From Acinetobacter lwoffii (lineage in GTDB: Bacteria; Pseudomonadota; Gammaproteobacteria; Pseudomonadales; Moraxellaceae): a DNA stretch of 64,000 bases. The position numbers were made by a program, and so were the translations under genes. Position 1 is the stretch's first letter; each line of letters starts with the position of its first letter. The stretch lies in the NCBI RefSeq assembly GCF_024129435.1, contig NZ_JAMXXN010000001.1, positions 124,001 to 188,000 of the forward strand, in the 5' to 3' direction. The notes beneath the pieces are model-generated. The model saw only the letters and a program-made list of their open reading frames with translations, did not search any database and was not told the origin of the DNA. Shown here piece by piece: positions 46,828 through 57,367 of the stretch.

Positions 46828-49280
46828 TAACGTTCTGTCCAAGTTTGATTGATATTGTTAAAACCTAGAATACGATTTTCTAGTAATGAGGTGAGTTTGC
46901 TGCTTAACCCACCTAAGCCTTTCAGGCTGACTTCGGCCATAATGGCGCGTTTGGCTTTGATGCTTGAATCATTAACGTCGTCTAAGTCATTGTAATATGA
47001 GCGACCGTAAACAGAAACTCCCCAACAGCATGACTCATAGTTCACGCCAAGTAAATATTCCCGTGCGACACTATTATCCAGGTCAAACTGGGCATGTCCA
47101 ACCAGACGCCAGTTGTTGGCAATCGGCTGGATAAATGAACCCACCACATGATCATAGCTCTTTTGACGGTTCGGAATATCTTTGCGATAGAAATAGCCTA
47201 GGTTATAAAGATTGCCTTGCTCACCGGTATAATAAACCTGCAAATCTCGTTGGGCATTCGATCCATTCGACATCCAGCTTGAGTTCAGATTAACGTGAAC
47301 ATTATTTGACAGCTGGCTGGTCAGTTGAATTACAGGGCCAGTATGACTTTCACGGTCGAATTCATCTGCATCATTTTCCAACGTTACACGGCGATCTTCA
47401 AAGAAAAAGCTCTGTCCAACGCTGGCACGCAGGCGCTCCAGACCTTCTTCATTAAATAGGCTATAGCTCAGACCTAAGGAGGCAAAGTTATTGTCTTCCA
47501 GGCGGTCATTACCATAAAAGCGACGCGCACTGAAAAGTTGATCATAATTAATCGAAGCGACGACTGAATCAAAGTTTGGCTGATTCTGCTGGTTCTCATA
47601 AGGTGAATACGCATAGAACAGACGAGGCGTTAAGGTCTGTAGATACGTACCTTCTTTTTCAAAAATTAAGCCGGTGTCCAGCGTGAATTGTGGCACCACA
47701 ATTGAATTATTTTCACTAGACGCGCTACGGCTTTGGGTTTTTTCATCATAGAAAGTATTGATGTTGCGTACAGTCGCCTGAGGAATGAAGAATGACCACG
47801 GGGTAAAATGATTATAACGCACGGAAAAGTCATTATAGATCCGTGTACCACTTGGCTGATATACCTTCTCACCCGTTGGATCAGTATCGGCGAAATTTCT
47901 CAGGTCTTTCTGGAAATAAGCCGTATCGTTATTAAATTCAAGCTGTAATCCCAATGGATTGCCAGTTTTGTAATTGACTAAAAGCTGCGGCAGACGTGCA
48001 TAAGGACGGTCTTCATCCAGTACAGTTGGATCTAGGGTCTGGAAATCTTCAACTTTGAATTGTGCCTTTAAGCCAGGAATACCATTTTTGTAATTGACTT
48101 CCCAGGCACGGCGTAAGTTCAGGTCAGTTTTAGAGTTCGGGTTGTTATCCAGATCGGCAAAGTAATCTTTGTCTGAAGCGTAGTTATATTCAAGGTTGGT
48201 GGAAAGCTGATTATTGATCTGCCAATTATGTAAAAAATGCAGGCTTTTACGATCTTCATCGCTATAGCTTTCATCGGAAGGCAGATAACCTCCCCAAATA
48301 CGGCCTTCACCATAATTTTCAGTCAGATAGCGAAACTCACCGTCTAACATCACACCACGATCGCCAATATAACGCGGCGTAATTGTCGCATCATATTGCG
48401 GTGCCAAATTCAGGTAAACCGGAACACCCAGTTCCAGACCACCATCATTGGTAAAGCCAAATGTCGGCGTCAGAATACCGGTAGTGCGGCGGTCATCAAT
48501 CGGGAAGTTGAAATAGGGAACTGCCAAGACCGGAACATCTTTAACATACAACTTGGTATTGCGGGTTTCACCACGTCCGGTTTCCTGGTTCAGCTTGATC
48601 TTTTCTGCCTGGATTTTCCAGGTTGGTTTTTGCTCAGGTGGACAGGTGGTATAGGTCGCATTTTCCAGTTCTACTGTCTCGGTCGAGGTTCTGGCGATCT
48701 TTTCTGCCCGACCATGCGCATGTTGCTGCTCGGCAATATAGAAGCTGTTATTTAGGTCGCCTTCTTGGGTCTTTAAATTATAATTAATATCATCACTTTG
48801 CGAGAGCAGGCCACCCTGAGCAAGTTGTACCCGACCTTCTGCTTTGGCATAGGTTTGGGTTTGATCAATCGTTACGCGTTCAGCACGAATCTGGCGACCT
48901 TGCTGGTCAATGATGACATTGCCTTCTAAATAAGAGTCACCTGCTGGATTGTAGTGACCATAATCTGCAGTAATGGTGGATGTAGCCTGATCTGGCGCAA
49001 CGGTTGCTGCATCTGGGGCAATCGGGGTCACCCAGGTGCCTTCACAATAAGCCGAACTTAAATATTTTTCCTGCCGCTGCTGTGCCTCAGTTGAGGATTT
49101 GTCGACATAGTATTGCGAAAAGAAGGCTTCACCTGGATAGGTCTCATTTATGCGCTGTTTGAGTTGTTCTGCATTTACATCGGACGAGACATTTGATGCA
49201 GCATAGCCGGAGGCTGAGCTGCCACATAAAAGGGTTAAGATCGCAGTCGCTAGAGGATTTATTTTAAAGTGATGCTTCAT
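46827..49280 (-). CDS. lptD: LPS-assembly outer membrane protein LptD
   Basis: The beta-barrel that, with LptE, inserts lipopolysaccharide/lipooligosaccharide in the outer leaflet. It has about 817 residues with signal peptide (HFKINPLATAILTLLCGSS). The LptA-like periplasmic domain starts near residue 100 (DYGHYNPAGDSYLEGNVIID). The barrel follows to the C-terminal NNINQTWTER. Four cysteines lie at the expected places: CEGTWV, TTCPPEQ and the CCW pair near the C-terminus. The start may be 49280 or the ATG at 49289. surA follows with a one-base overlap. Confidence 0.95.
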   Translation of the reverse strand: MKHHFKINPLATAILTLLCGSSASGYAASNVSSDVNAEQLKQRINETYPGEAFFSQYYVDKSSTEAQQRQEKYLSSAYCEGTWVTPIAPDAATVAPDQATSTITADYGHYNPAGDSYLEGNVIIDQQGRQIRAERVTIDQTQTYAKAEGRVQLAQGGLLSQSDDINYNLKTQEGDLNNSFYIAEQQHAHGRAEKIARTSTETVELENATYTTCPPEQKPTWKIQAEKIKLNQETGRGETRNTKLYVKDVPVLAVPYFNFPIDDRRTTGILTPTFGFTNDGGLELGVPVYLNLAPQYDATITPRYIGDRGVMLDGEFRYLTENYGEGRIWGGYLPSDESYSDEDRKSLHFLHNWQINNQLSTNLEYNYASDKDYFADLDNNPNSKTDLNLRRAWEVNYKNGIPGLKAQFKVEDFQTLDPTVLDEDRPYARLPQLLVNYKTGNPLGLQLEFNNDTAYFQKDLRNFADTDPTGEKVYQPSGTRIYNDFSVRYNHFTPWSFFIPQATVRNINTFYDEKTQSRSASSENNSIVVPQFTLDTGLIFEKEGTYLQTLTPRLFYAYSPYENQQNQPNFDSVVASINYDQLFSARRFYGNDRLEDNNFASLGLSYSLFNEEGLERLRASVGQSFFFEDRRVTLENDADEFDRESHTGPVIQLTSQLSNNVHVNLNSSWMSNGSNAQRDLQVYYTGEQGNLYNLGYFYRKDIPNRQKSYDHVVGSFIQPIANNWRLVGHAQFDLDNSVAREYLLGVNYESCCWGVSVYGRSYYNDLDDVNDSSIKAKRAIMAEVSLKGLGGLSSKLTSLLENRILGFNNINQTWTER

Positions 49281-49401
49281 TTGTCTCATTAACCAATCAT
49301 GCTTTTATCGCAATTAATTATTGTCGCATCATAGAGAAAAAGTTGATAAGTAGCTACACTTAGCACTTTAAAAACTCAGCCTGTATTAGAATTAATTGCA
49401 A

Positions 49402-50415
49402 ATGAATACACAACGCGAACAATTGATACAATCTTGGATTGCCTCTGTACTCGGTTCAGATCAATTTGAAACTCATTTTTTAGCAGGTGATGCCAGCTTC
49501 CGTCGTTATGCACGAATCAAACTGAATAATAAAACATTTATGCTGATGGATGCACCACCAGAAAAAGAAGATTGTGTGCCTTTTGTGACGATAGATGAGT
49601 TTTTTGATGCACATGGCGTGTGCGTTCCGCATATCGTGGCAAAAGACCTGGAAAATGGCTTTTTACTGCTCGAAGACTTTGGTGATGTGCTGCTGTCGAA
49701 TCTGCTCAATGACGTGACTGTAGATGCCTATTATGAGCAAAGCTTTAAGCAGCTCATTCAGCTGCAATCGATTGCTGGAGAAGGGCATTTCCCGGCATAT
49801 TCTTATGAAAAACTGATTTCAGAAATGGAATTGTTGACTGACTGGATGTTGCCAGCGTTAAAGGTTCAACCGACTGAATCAGAAAGTGCCTTGATCAAAC
49901 GCACTTTTTCGATTTTGGCCAATGCCGCATTGGCACAGCCACAGGTGATCGTGCATCGTGATTTTCATAGCCGGAATTTGATGAAAATCGACAATGAAAC
50001 CGAACTCGGTGTGATTGATTTTCAGGATGCCGTGATTGGTGCGGATACTTATGACCTGATCTCGATTACCCGTGATGCTTATGTACAGTGGAATGCCAAT
50101 CGTGTGTATCGTTGGTTCAAAACTTTCTATGAGTTATTGCCAGCATCTGCTAAAGAAGGCCGTGACTTTGAACAGTTTAAAAAAGATGCCGACATGATGG
50201 CGATTCAGCGTCATATCAAAATTTTAGGTATTTTTGTGCGTCTATTTGAACGTGATGGCAAGTCGGGTTATCTCAAGGACTTACCACGTGTGATGTGGTA
50301 TCTACTTGAAGAATCTAAGGCTTATGTAGAGCTAGAGCCATTCATGCAGTTTATCCGTGACAGAGTGATGCCTGCATTCGAAGCTAAATATGGATCATAT
50401 GAGGTGGCTGCCTAA
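49402..50415 (+). CDS. amgK: N-acetylmuramate/N-acetylglucosamine kinase
   Basis: AmgK phosphorylates MurNAc at the anomeric position, a step of the MurNAc recycling route that bypasses MurA. It is an aminoglycoside-phosphotransferase-fold kinase of 337 residues with the catalytic loop VIHRDFHSRNLM and the metal motif GVIDFQDAVIG. The ATG at 49402 is preferred over an upstream TTG. murU follows directly, with no spacing. It is divergent from lptD. Confidence 0.93.
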   Translation: MNTQREQLIQSWIASVLGSDQFETHFLAGDASFRRYARIKLNNKTFMLMDAPPEKEDCVPFVTIDEFFDAHGVCVPHIVAKDLENGFLLLEDFGDVLLSNLLNDVTVDAYYEQSFKQLIQLQSIAGEGHFPAYSYEKLISEMELLTDWMLPALKVQPTESESALIKRTFSILANAALAQPQVIVHRDFHSRNLMKIDNETELGVIDFQDAVIGADTYDLISITRDAYVQWNANRVYRWFKTFYELLPASAKEGRDFEQFKKDADMMAIQRHIKILGIFVRLFERDGKSGYLKDLPRVMWYLLEESKAYVELEPFMQFIRDRVMPAFEAKYGSYEVAA

Positions 50416-51105
<690 letters not shown>

Positions 51106-51190
51106 GTGAATATTCGCTAAGCACTGCCTACTGTGCCAATATAGAGAAAACGGTATACTTCCACCTAACTTTTTCGAGCGTAGATTGTTT

Positions 51191-51823
51191 ATGCACATGT
51201 TTTTTCAAGAACTAAAGCAGGGTAGCCAGGCTTTGGGTTTAGAGCTATCTGATGAAGCTTTAAATTTATTACTCAAGTATCAGGATGCTTTGGTGCTGTG
51301 GAACAAAGCATACAATTTGACTGCAATCCGTGATCCTAAAGAAATGCTGGTCAAGCATCTACTCGACAGTTTAAGTATTTTAAAGGACTTGCCTGCGGGC
51401 AGATTGCTGGATATCGGCACAGGTGGTGGTATGCCGGGCATGATCATTGCTTTATGTCAGCCTGAGCGTGAATGTGTATTGCTGGACTCAAACGGTAAAA
51501 AAATTCGTTTCCTCAAGCAGTTTATTGCTGACTTGAAACTTAAAAATGTCATTGCCGTGCAAACGCGTGTAGAAAATGAAGACAGCATCAATGAGCTGGG
51601 TCAATTCGATGTGATTACCAGTCGTGCCTTTGCATCATTAACAGACTTTGTTGATGCTTCTAAGCCATATATGCATGAGCAAACGATTATTGCCTCAATG
51701 AAAGGCTTAATTCCTGAAGATGAAGTTGCTACTTTAAAAAATGAATTTAGTTGTGAGATTATTGAACTTAAAGTTCCGCGCTTAGACGAACAGCGTCATT
51801 TACTTCTATTAAAACGTATTTAA
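51191..51823 (+). CDS. rsmG: 16S rRNA (guanine(527)-N(7))-methyltransferase
   Basis: RsmG (GidB) methylates G527 of 16S rRNA; loss gives low-level streptomycin resistance. It has about 210 residues; the start could be the ATG at 51191 or 51197. The SAM motif is LLDIGTGGGMPGMIIAL, preceded by NLTAIRDPKEMLVKHLLDSL, and the catalytic region ITSRAFASL is present. parA follows after 25 bases. Confidence 0.95.
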   Translation: MHMFFQELKQGSQALGLELSDEALNLLLKYQDALVLWNKAYNLTAIRDPKEMLVKHLLDSLSILKDLPAGRLLDIGTGGGMPGMIIALCQPERECVLLDSNGKKIRFLKQFIADLKLKNVIAVQTRVENEDSINELGQFDVITSRAFASLTDFVDASKPYMHEQTIIASMKGLIPEDEVATLKNEFSCEIIELKVPRLDEQRHLLLLKRI

Positions 51824-51848
51824 GATTTTTAAAGGGATTGGGGGCAAC

Positions 51849-52631
51849 ATGGCACAAATTATTGCGATTGCAAACCAAAAAGGTGGTGTCGGTAAAACCA
51901 CAACCGCAGTAAATTTGGCGGCATCTTTAGCTGTGTTAAAAAAACGTGTTTTGCTGGTCGATATGGATTCGCAAGGCAATGCGACCATGGGGTCTGGCAT
52001 TCAGAAGAATGACCTGCTTTATTCGGTTACCGATGTGCTGCTGGGTGAAGTACCGATTGAAACGGCGATCTCTAAAGCAGAAGTCGGCTACAAGGTTCTT
52101 GGGGCAAACCGTGATCTGGCTGGGGTTGAGCTTGCGATTGCAGAGCAGGAAGGGCGCGAGTTCATTTTGCGTGATGCATTGCAGGAAATTGAAGGTTCGT
52201 TCGACTATATCATTGTCGACTGTGCACCAAGTTTAAGCCTGATTACTGTCAATGCTTTGGCAGCCGTGGATGGTGTGCTGATTCCAATGCAGTGTGAATA
52301 TTATGCACTGGAAGGTCTGGCGGATTTAACCCAAACCATCGATCGGATTCAGCAAGCCTTGAATCCGGACCTGCAAATTGTTGGTGTATTACGCACCATG
52401 TACGATGCACGCAATGCCTTGACTCGTGATGTCTCTGAAGAATTAGAACAATATTTTGGTAAAAAACTGTATGAAACCGTGATTCCACGGAATATCCGTC
52501 TGGCTGAAGCACCAGCACACGGTTTGCCGGTGATTTATTTTGAAAAAAGCTCAAAGGGTGCAGTTGCTTACTTAAATCTGGCAGCTGAAGTATTAAAGAA
52601 AAGCAAAGTGAAAAAAGGAAGTAAAGCATGA
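51849..52631 (+). CDS. parA: Chromosome partitioning ATPase ParA
   Basis: A ParA/Soj Walker-type ATPase of 260 residues that, with ParB, segregates the origin region. The deviant Walker A is KGGVGKTT (IIAIANQKGGVGKTTTAVNLA), followed by LLVDMDSQGNATMG and YIIVDCAPSLSLI. Its stop overlaps the parB start by four bases (ATGA). The classic rsmG-parA-parB order is kept, but mnmG (gidA) is not seen upstream in this window. No parS site was found nearby. Confidence 0.95.
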   Translation: MAQIIAIANQKGGVGKTTTAVNLAASLAVLKKRVLLVDMDSQGNATMGSGIQKNDLLYSVTDVLLGEVPIETAISKAEVGYKVLGANRDLAGVELAIAEQEGREFILRDALQEIEGSFDYIIVDCAPSLSLITVNALAAVDGVLIPMQCEYYALEGLADLTQTIDRIQQALNPDLQIVGVLRTMYDARNALTRDVSEELEQYFGKKLYETVIPRNIRLAEAPAHGLPVIYFEKSSKGAVAYLNLAAEVLKKSKVKKGSKA

Positions 52632-53515
52632 CCGTCAAGAAACGTGGACTCGCCAAAGGTCGTGGCTTGGATGCCTTGCTAGGCTCAATTCAAAAAGAAA
52701 AATTACAACTCGAAGCCCAAGGTCTTGATCATGGTCAGTTGAAACAGATTGATGTGAATTTGCTCAAGCGTGGTGAATATCAGCCACGCCGTTATATTAA
52801 CGAGCAGGATTTGCAGGAACTGGCGGCATCGATTGAAAAGCATGGCATCATGCAGCCCATCGTGATCCGTCCGGTTGACGATGAACGCTATCCATACGAG
52901 ATTATTGCGGGTGAACGTCGATGGCGTGCTGCACAGCTGGCGGGTTTGACCGAGGTTCCTGCGATTGTACGTGATCTGAATGATCAGGTTGCGATTGCAC
53001 TGGCCTTGATTGAAAACATCCAGCGTCAGGATCTGAATCCGATTGATCAGGCGATGGCTCTGCAACGTTTCCATGAAGAATTTGGCTTAAGCCATCAGGA
53101 AATTGCAGATACCGTGGGTAAAGCGCGTACGACAGTGAGTAACCTACTTCGCCTGCTTAGCCTGGCAGAAGAAGTGAAAGACTTTATGCAGCAGGGTTTG
53201 CTGGATATGGGGCATGCACGTGCGATCTTAACCTTAAAAGCTAAAGATCAGCTCAAAGTTGCAGATATCGTAATTGAAAAAAGTCTGTCTGTGCGTCAAA
53301 CCGAGCAGTTAGTCCGTGATTTCAATACACCTAAACAAGAAAAAGTAAAAGAAGCTGTAGCACCGGATATTCAGCAATTGACTCAGCGCCTTTCAGAGCG
53401 TTTCAGTGCAGATGTTAAAATTGACTATAACAAGCAAGGTAAAGGGAAACTGGTTATTAGCTATCACTCTTTAGAAGAGCTGGATGGCATTCTTTCTATT
53501 TTAGAAGATGAATAA
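52628..53515 (+). CDS. parB: Chromosome partitioning protein ParB
   Basis: A CTP-dependent DNA clamp that loads at parS. It has 295 residues. The N-terminal ParB/Sulfiredoxin domain includes GEYQPRRYIN and the CTP-binding GERRWRAAQLAG (C-box), then a long HTH (SHQEIADTVGKARTTVSNLLRLL) and a C-terminal dimerisation domain. The N-terminal KRGLAKGRGLDALLG is the usual ParA-interacting tail. Translationally coupled to parA. Confidence 0.95.
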   Translation: MTVKKRGLAKGRGLDALLGSIQKEKLQLEAQGLDHGQLKQIDVNLLKRGEYQPRRYINEQDLQELAASIEKHGIMQPIVIRPVDDERYPYEIIAGERRWRAAQLAGLTEVPAIVRDLNDQVAIALALIENIQRQDLNPIDQAMALQRFHEEFGLSHQEIADTVGKARTTVSNLLRLLSLAEEVKDFMQQGLLDMGHARAILTLKAKDQLKVADIVIEKSLSVRQTEQLVRDFNTPKQEKVKEAVAPDIQQLTQRLSERFSADVKIDYNKQGKGKLVISYHSLEELDGILSILEDE

Positions 53516-53548
53516 TTTATATATTTTTTTTATTGGGGAATAAATTAG

Positions 53549-54187
53549 ATGTGGGAATTGGTTAAAGCAGGTGGCTGGCTTATGCTGCCCCTGGTCTTGT
53601 GTTCTATCTTTATGCTGGCGATTTCGATCGAGCGTCTGATTCGCCTGAAAAAGAATGCAGTACTTCCGTTGACACTGTTGATGGGGCCTTCGCAAAATAC
53701 AGCACAAGTCATACAAAAAATGAATCAAAGTGCGGCCTTAAAGCAAAGCACTTTGGGCCGGGTATTGGCTGCGGGCTATACTAGTAAGCCGCAGGGTGAG
53801 CAGTATGCTCGCGCGCAGATGGAAGTGGTGGCGTCACAGGAAATCGGTTATCTGGAAAAAAATATTAATTTTCTGGGCACGTTGAGTGCAGTTGCGCCTT
53901 TACTCGGTTTGTTGGGGACCGTACTTGGGATTATTGAGTCTTTCCTGATGATCGATGTGGGAACTGGAAGTGATCCGGTCTTGATGATGCCCGGTATTTC
54001 CAAGGCTTTAATTACCACGGCAGCCGGTATGCTGATTGCAATTCCTGCACTGTTTGCGCACCGTTATTTTCAGCGTCTTGTTCAGGAATATGTGGCTGAA
54101 CTTGAGCAGCAAGCGACTTTGTTTCATGCGGATCTTTTTTATCGTAATCATGCAGACATAGATCAAGACATGCAAAAAGCCAGCTAG
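53549..54187 (+). CDS. exbB: MotA/TolQ/ExbB family proton channel protein
   Basis: A 212-residue inner-membrane protein with three membrane segments (near 13-30, 115-140, 155-175). It couples proton flow to energise outer-membrane transport or, in the TolQ role, envelope constriction. The second segment motif is LGTLSAVAPLLGLLGTVLGIIESF, and the third is ISKALITTAAGMLIAIPALFAHRY. ExbD follows after 7 bases. The TonB partner is not in the window. Confidence 0.9.
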   Translation: MWELVKAGGWLMLPLVLCSIFMLAISIERLIRLKKNAVLPLTLLMGPSQNTAQVIQKMNQSAALKQSTLGRVLAAGYTSKPQGEQYARAQMEVVASQEIGYLEKNINFLGTLSAVAPLLGLLGTVLGIIESFLMIDVGTGSDPVLMMPGISKALITTAAGMLIAIPALFAHRYFQRLVQEYVAELEQQATLFHADLFYRNHADIDQDMQKAS

Positions 54188-54197
54188 GAGGCGGATG

Positions 54198-54620
54198 ATG
54201 AAATTCAAACGCAACCAGGTGGAAGATGTACATATTAATCTGACACCGATGATTGATTGTCTGCTGTTTATTCTGGTCTTTTTGCTGTTATCGACGACTT
54301 TTAGCCAAATGAGCCGAATGAATCTGACCTTGCCTGATGCGCAGGGTGTACCGCCTAAAAGCTATGATCAAAAAGTCGAAGTGATTGTGGATGCCAATGG
54401 TCATTACGCAGTCAATGGTCAATCCTTGGCCAGTAAGGAAGTCGCGGATTTAAATACTGCAATTAAACAGATTTCTAATGAACGCCGTGATTTAATGTTT
54501 GTCATTGCAGCTGACGCAAAAGCTAGCCATCAGGACGTGATTCGTGTCATGGACGTGGCCGGTCAGCTCGGATTTGTAAATATTAATATCAGTACCAAAG
54601 TACCCACCCGAGGTTATTAG
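54198..54620 (+). CDS. exbD: ExbD/TolR family biopolymer transport protein
   Basis: A 140-residue protein with one membrane helix (LTPMIDCLLFILVFLLLSTTF) carrying the key aspartate in MIDCLLFIL, then a periplasmic domain. It partners ExbB. Two successive ATGs (54195, 54198) exist; the difference is one residue. Its stop overlaps the msbA start by one base, so it is coupled to lipid A export, an arrangement also known from several other gammaproteobacteria. Confidence 0.92.
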   Translation: MKFKRNQVEDVHINLTPMIDCLLFILVFLLLSTTFSQMSRMNLTLPDAQGVPPKSYDQKVEVIVDANGHYAVNGQSLASKEVADLNTAIKQISNERRDLMFVIAADAKASHQDVIRVMDVAGQLGFVNINISTKVPTRGY

Positions 54621-56347
54621 TGAAGCACGATTTTAAGGTCTATCTTCGCCTTTTAAGTTATTTAAAACCGTTTTGGGGCATTGCATTGCTTGTCCTGTTG
54701 GGTTTTTCTATTAATGCGGCTACGGAAGTTTCTGTCGCTAAATTACTGGAATATATTATTGAGGCGATTCAAAATAAAGACCAGAGTTTCACATCACTTT
54801 TCCCGTTTTTAGTGGTCATACTCATGTTCTTCCGGGGCTTGGGTTTGTTCATGGGTGGATATTTTACTGCGGTAATTTCCCGGAATCTGGTATTCAATAT
54901 CCGTCAGGAAGTTTTTGCAAAATTGCTGCGTTTACCTTCCCAGTATTATCTGGACAATACCAGCGGGCATATTACTGCCAAAATCATGTATAACGTTGAA
55001 CAGCTAACCGCTGCTTCAACTGAAGCCCTAAGAACCTTGTTGCAACAAGGTTTGATCACCCTGGCATTATTAGGCTACCTGTTGTATACCAACTGGCGTC
55101 TGACCATGTGTATCCTGATTTTTGCACCCGTCATAGGTTTTATTATCAGTAAAGCTGCAAGACGGATGCGTAAATTATCGCAACAAGTACAAGACACCAT
55201 GGGTGATGTGAACCATGTAGTGCAGGAAACGGTGAATGCCAACCTGATCGTCAAGGGTTTTGGCGGGCAAAGTTCTGAGCAGGAACGCTTTAAACAGAAC
55301 TCGCTTGAAAACTTGCGTCGTGGCTTGAAAATGGTCGCTGTGCAACAGTTGAATAGTCCTGTCGTTCAGTTGATCATGTCCATTTCACTGAGTATCGTGA
55401 TGTTTATTGCCTTGCGCCCACAAATCTTGGGTGACACCTCTGCCGGTGAATTTGTTGCTTATATTACTGCGGCGGGTATGCTGGCAAGACCAATCAAAGC
55501 CTTGACGGATATCAATGAAAAGATTCAACGGGGTATGGCCGCAGCACATTCAGTATTTGAATTGCTGGATATGCCTGAGGAAAAAAATACCGGGACGTTG
55601 ACTGATAGCCTAAAAGGCGATATCGAGTTTAAAGATGTTAACTTGATTTATGATGATGGCCATCATGCTATTCATGACTTTAATTTGCAGGTCAAGGCCG
55701 GTGAAACAGTAGCGCTGGTAGGACGTTCTGGTGCAGGAAAAAGTTCTCTGGTGAATCTGCTGGTGCGTTATCAGGATGCAACTTCTGGGCAGATCTTGCT
55801 GGATCAGAAACCGATTGAAGATTTTGAAATTACCGCCTTGCGAACCCAAATTGCCATGGTGAACCAGCAAGTAGTACTGTTTAACCGAACTGTGCGGGAA
55901 AATATTGCTTATGGTCAGCTTGAAGGTGCCTCCGATGAAGATATTATCGCGGCAGCAAAAGCAGCCTATGCACATGATTTTATTATGGCATTGCCGCAAG
56001 GTTATGATACTCAGCTGGGTGCCCAGGGTTTAAACCTGTCTGGTGGCCAGCGTCAGCGCATCGCCATCGCACGCGCAATTTTGAAAAATGCCTCTATCTT
56101 GATTCTGGATGAAGCAACCAGTGCGCTGGATAACGAGTCGGAATACTTTATTCAGCGTGCCTTTGATAAAGCCATGCAGGACCGTACCACCATCGTAATT
56201 GCACATCGTCTATCGACGATTGAAAATGCGGATCGTATTGTGGTCATGGATCAGGGCCGTATTGTTGAACAGGGTAGTCATGCAGAACTGATTGCGCTAC
56301 ATGGTGCTTATTATCAGTTGCATCAGCGTAACTTTGAGGAACATTAA
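54620..56347 (+). CDS. msbA: Lipid A export ATP-binding/permease protein MsbA
   Basis: An ABC transporter half (575 residues) that flips lipid A-core across the inner membrane. Six membrane helices are followed by the ATPase with Walker A GRSGAGKS, signature LSGGQRQRIAIARA and Walker B ILILDEATSALD. It starts at a GTG that overlaps the exbD stop, consistent with translational coupling. lpxK follows after three bases, the usual partner. Confidence 0.94.
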   Translation: MKHDFKVYLRLLSYLKPFWGIALLVLLGFSINAATEVSVAKLLEYIIEAIQNKDQSFTSLFPFLVVILMFFRGLGLFMGGYFTAVISRNLVFNIRQEVFAKLLRLPSQYYLDNTSGHITAKIMYNVEQLTAASTEALRTLLQQGLITLALLGYLLYTNWRLTMCILIFAPVIGFIISKAARRMRKLSQQVQDTMGDVNHVVQETVNANLIVKGFGGQSSEQERFKQNSLENLRRGLKMVAVQQLNSPVVQLIMSISLSIVMFIALRPQILGDTSAGEFVAYITAAGMLARPIKALTDINEKIQRGMAAAHSVFELLDMPEEKNTGTLTDSLKGDIEFKDVNLIYDDGHHAIHDFNLQVKAGETVALVGRSGAGKSSLVNLLVRYQDATSGQILLDQKPIEDFEITALRTQIAMVNQQVVLFNRTVRENIAYGQLEGASDEDIIAAAKAAYAHDFIMALPQGYDTQLGAQGLNLSGGQRQRIAIARAILKNASILILDEATSALDNESEYFIQRAFDKAMQDRTTIVIAHRLSTIENADRIVVMDQGRIVEQGSHAELIALHGAYYQLHQRNFEEH

Positions 56348-56350
56348 CTT

Positions 56351-57355
56351 ATGGCACTGGCACAAATCATTCAGGATGCTTGGAATGCACAGGCAAAGTG
56401 GCTGGTGGTGCTGCGTCCTTTGTCATGGTTGTATCGCCTGGGTTTTGTCAGCAATCACTGGCTTTATCAAAAAGGCATTAAAAAAAGTTATAGTGCGCCG
56501 ATACCCGTTATGGTGATTGGCAATATCACGGTCGGTGGTAGCGGTAAAACACCTTTGCTGATTCATCTGGTGGATTATTTAACCGAGAAAAATGTTCGTG
56601 TAGGCGTGATCAGTCGAGGCTATGGCGGCCAAGGTCCATTTCCGGCCTATGTCGACTTTAATACCTTGCCGGAGATTGTCGGAGATGAGCCTGCCTTGAT
56701 TGTGCAGGCAACAGGCGTGCCGATGGCAGTTGGCCCCAACCGGCAGAAAAGTATCGAGCTATTGCTGCACAGACATGAGCTGGATCTGATTATCTGTGAT
56801 GATGGATTACAGCACTGGGCCTTGAACCGCCAGATTGAGTGGATTGTGCTGGATAATAATCGCGGTCTGGGTAATCAGAAACTGCTTCCAGAAGGTTATC
56901 TACGTGAACCAGTGACCCGTTTGAAAACGGGAACCGTAATTGAGCATGCAGCCCATCCAGGTTCTGAACTGAATATGCATCTGGCTGCATCACAGCCTTA
57001 TTTGCTCAATCAGGACGGCACTAAAATCTTTAATCCTCAAGCGGCTTTTTATGCGGTAGTCGGCATTGGCTTTCCACAGCGGTTTTATCAGACCTTGCAA
57101 AATTTAGGCATAGAACAATTTCAGTGTCATGAGTTTCCAGACCATCATGACTATGACATTGAAGATTTACAGTTCGATGATAACAATCCGATTATTACCA
57201 CTGAAAAAGACGCAATAAAAATTATGGCGCTACTTAAACAATATCCAGATTTTAAACAGGATATCTGGGTGGTGCCAGTCGATGCAGTCCTATCGCCAGC
57301 CTGCTATACAGTCTTGCAGCAACAGTTACAACAATACGGTATTCAAATTTCTTAA
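56351..57355 (+). CDS. lpxK: Tetraacyldisaccharide 4'-kinase
   Basis: LpxK phosphorylates the 4' position of the lipid A precursor. It has 334 residues with the P-loop GNITVGGSGKTPLL, then VISRGYGGQ, GDEPALI and IICDDGLQHWAL, the conserved acid motif. It is next to msbA, three bases away, as in most gammaproteobacteria. kdsB follows after 12 bases; the small ycaR-type gene often seen between them is absent. Confidence 0.95.
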   Translation: MALAQIIQDAWNAQAKWLVVLRPLSWLYRLGFVSNHWLYQKGIKKSYSAPIPVMVIGNITVGGSGKTPLLIHLVDYLTEKNVRVGVISRGYGGQGPFPAYVDFNTLPEIVGDEPALIVQATGVPMAVGPNRQKSIELLLHRHELDLIICDDGLQHWALNRQIEWIVLDNNRGLGNQKLLPEGYLREPVTRLKTGTVIEHAAHPGSELNMHLAASQPYLLNQDGTKIFNPQAAFYAVVGIGFPQRFYQTLQNLGIEQFQCHEFPDHHDYDIEDLQFDDNNPIITTEKDAIKIMALLKQYPDFKQDIWVVPVDAVLSPACYTVLQQQLQQYGIQIS

Positions 57356-57367
57356 GGCTCATTCATT

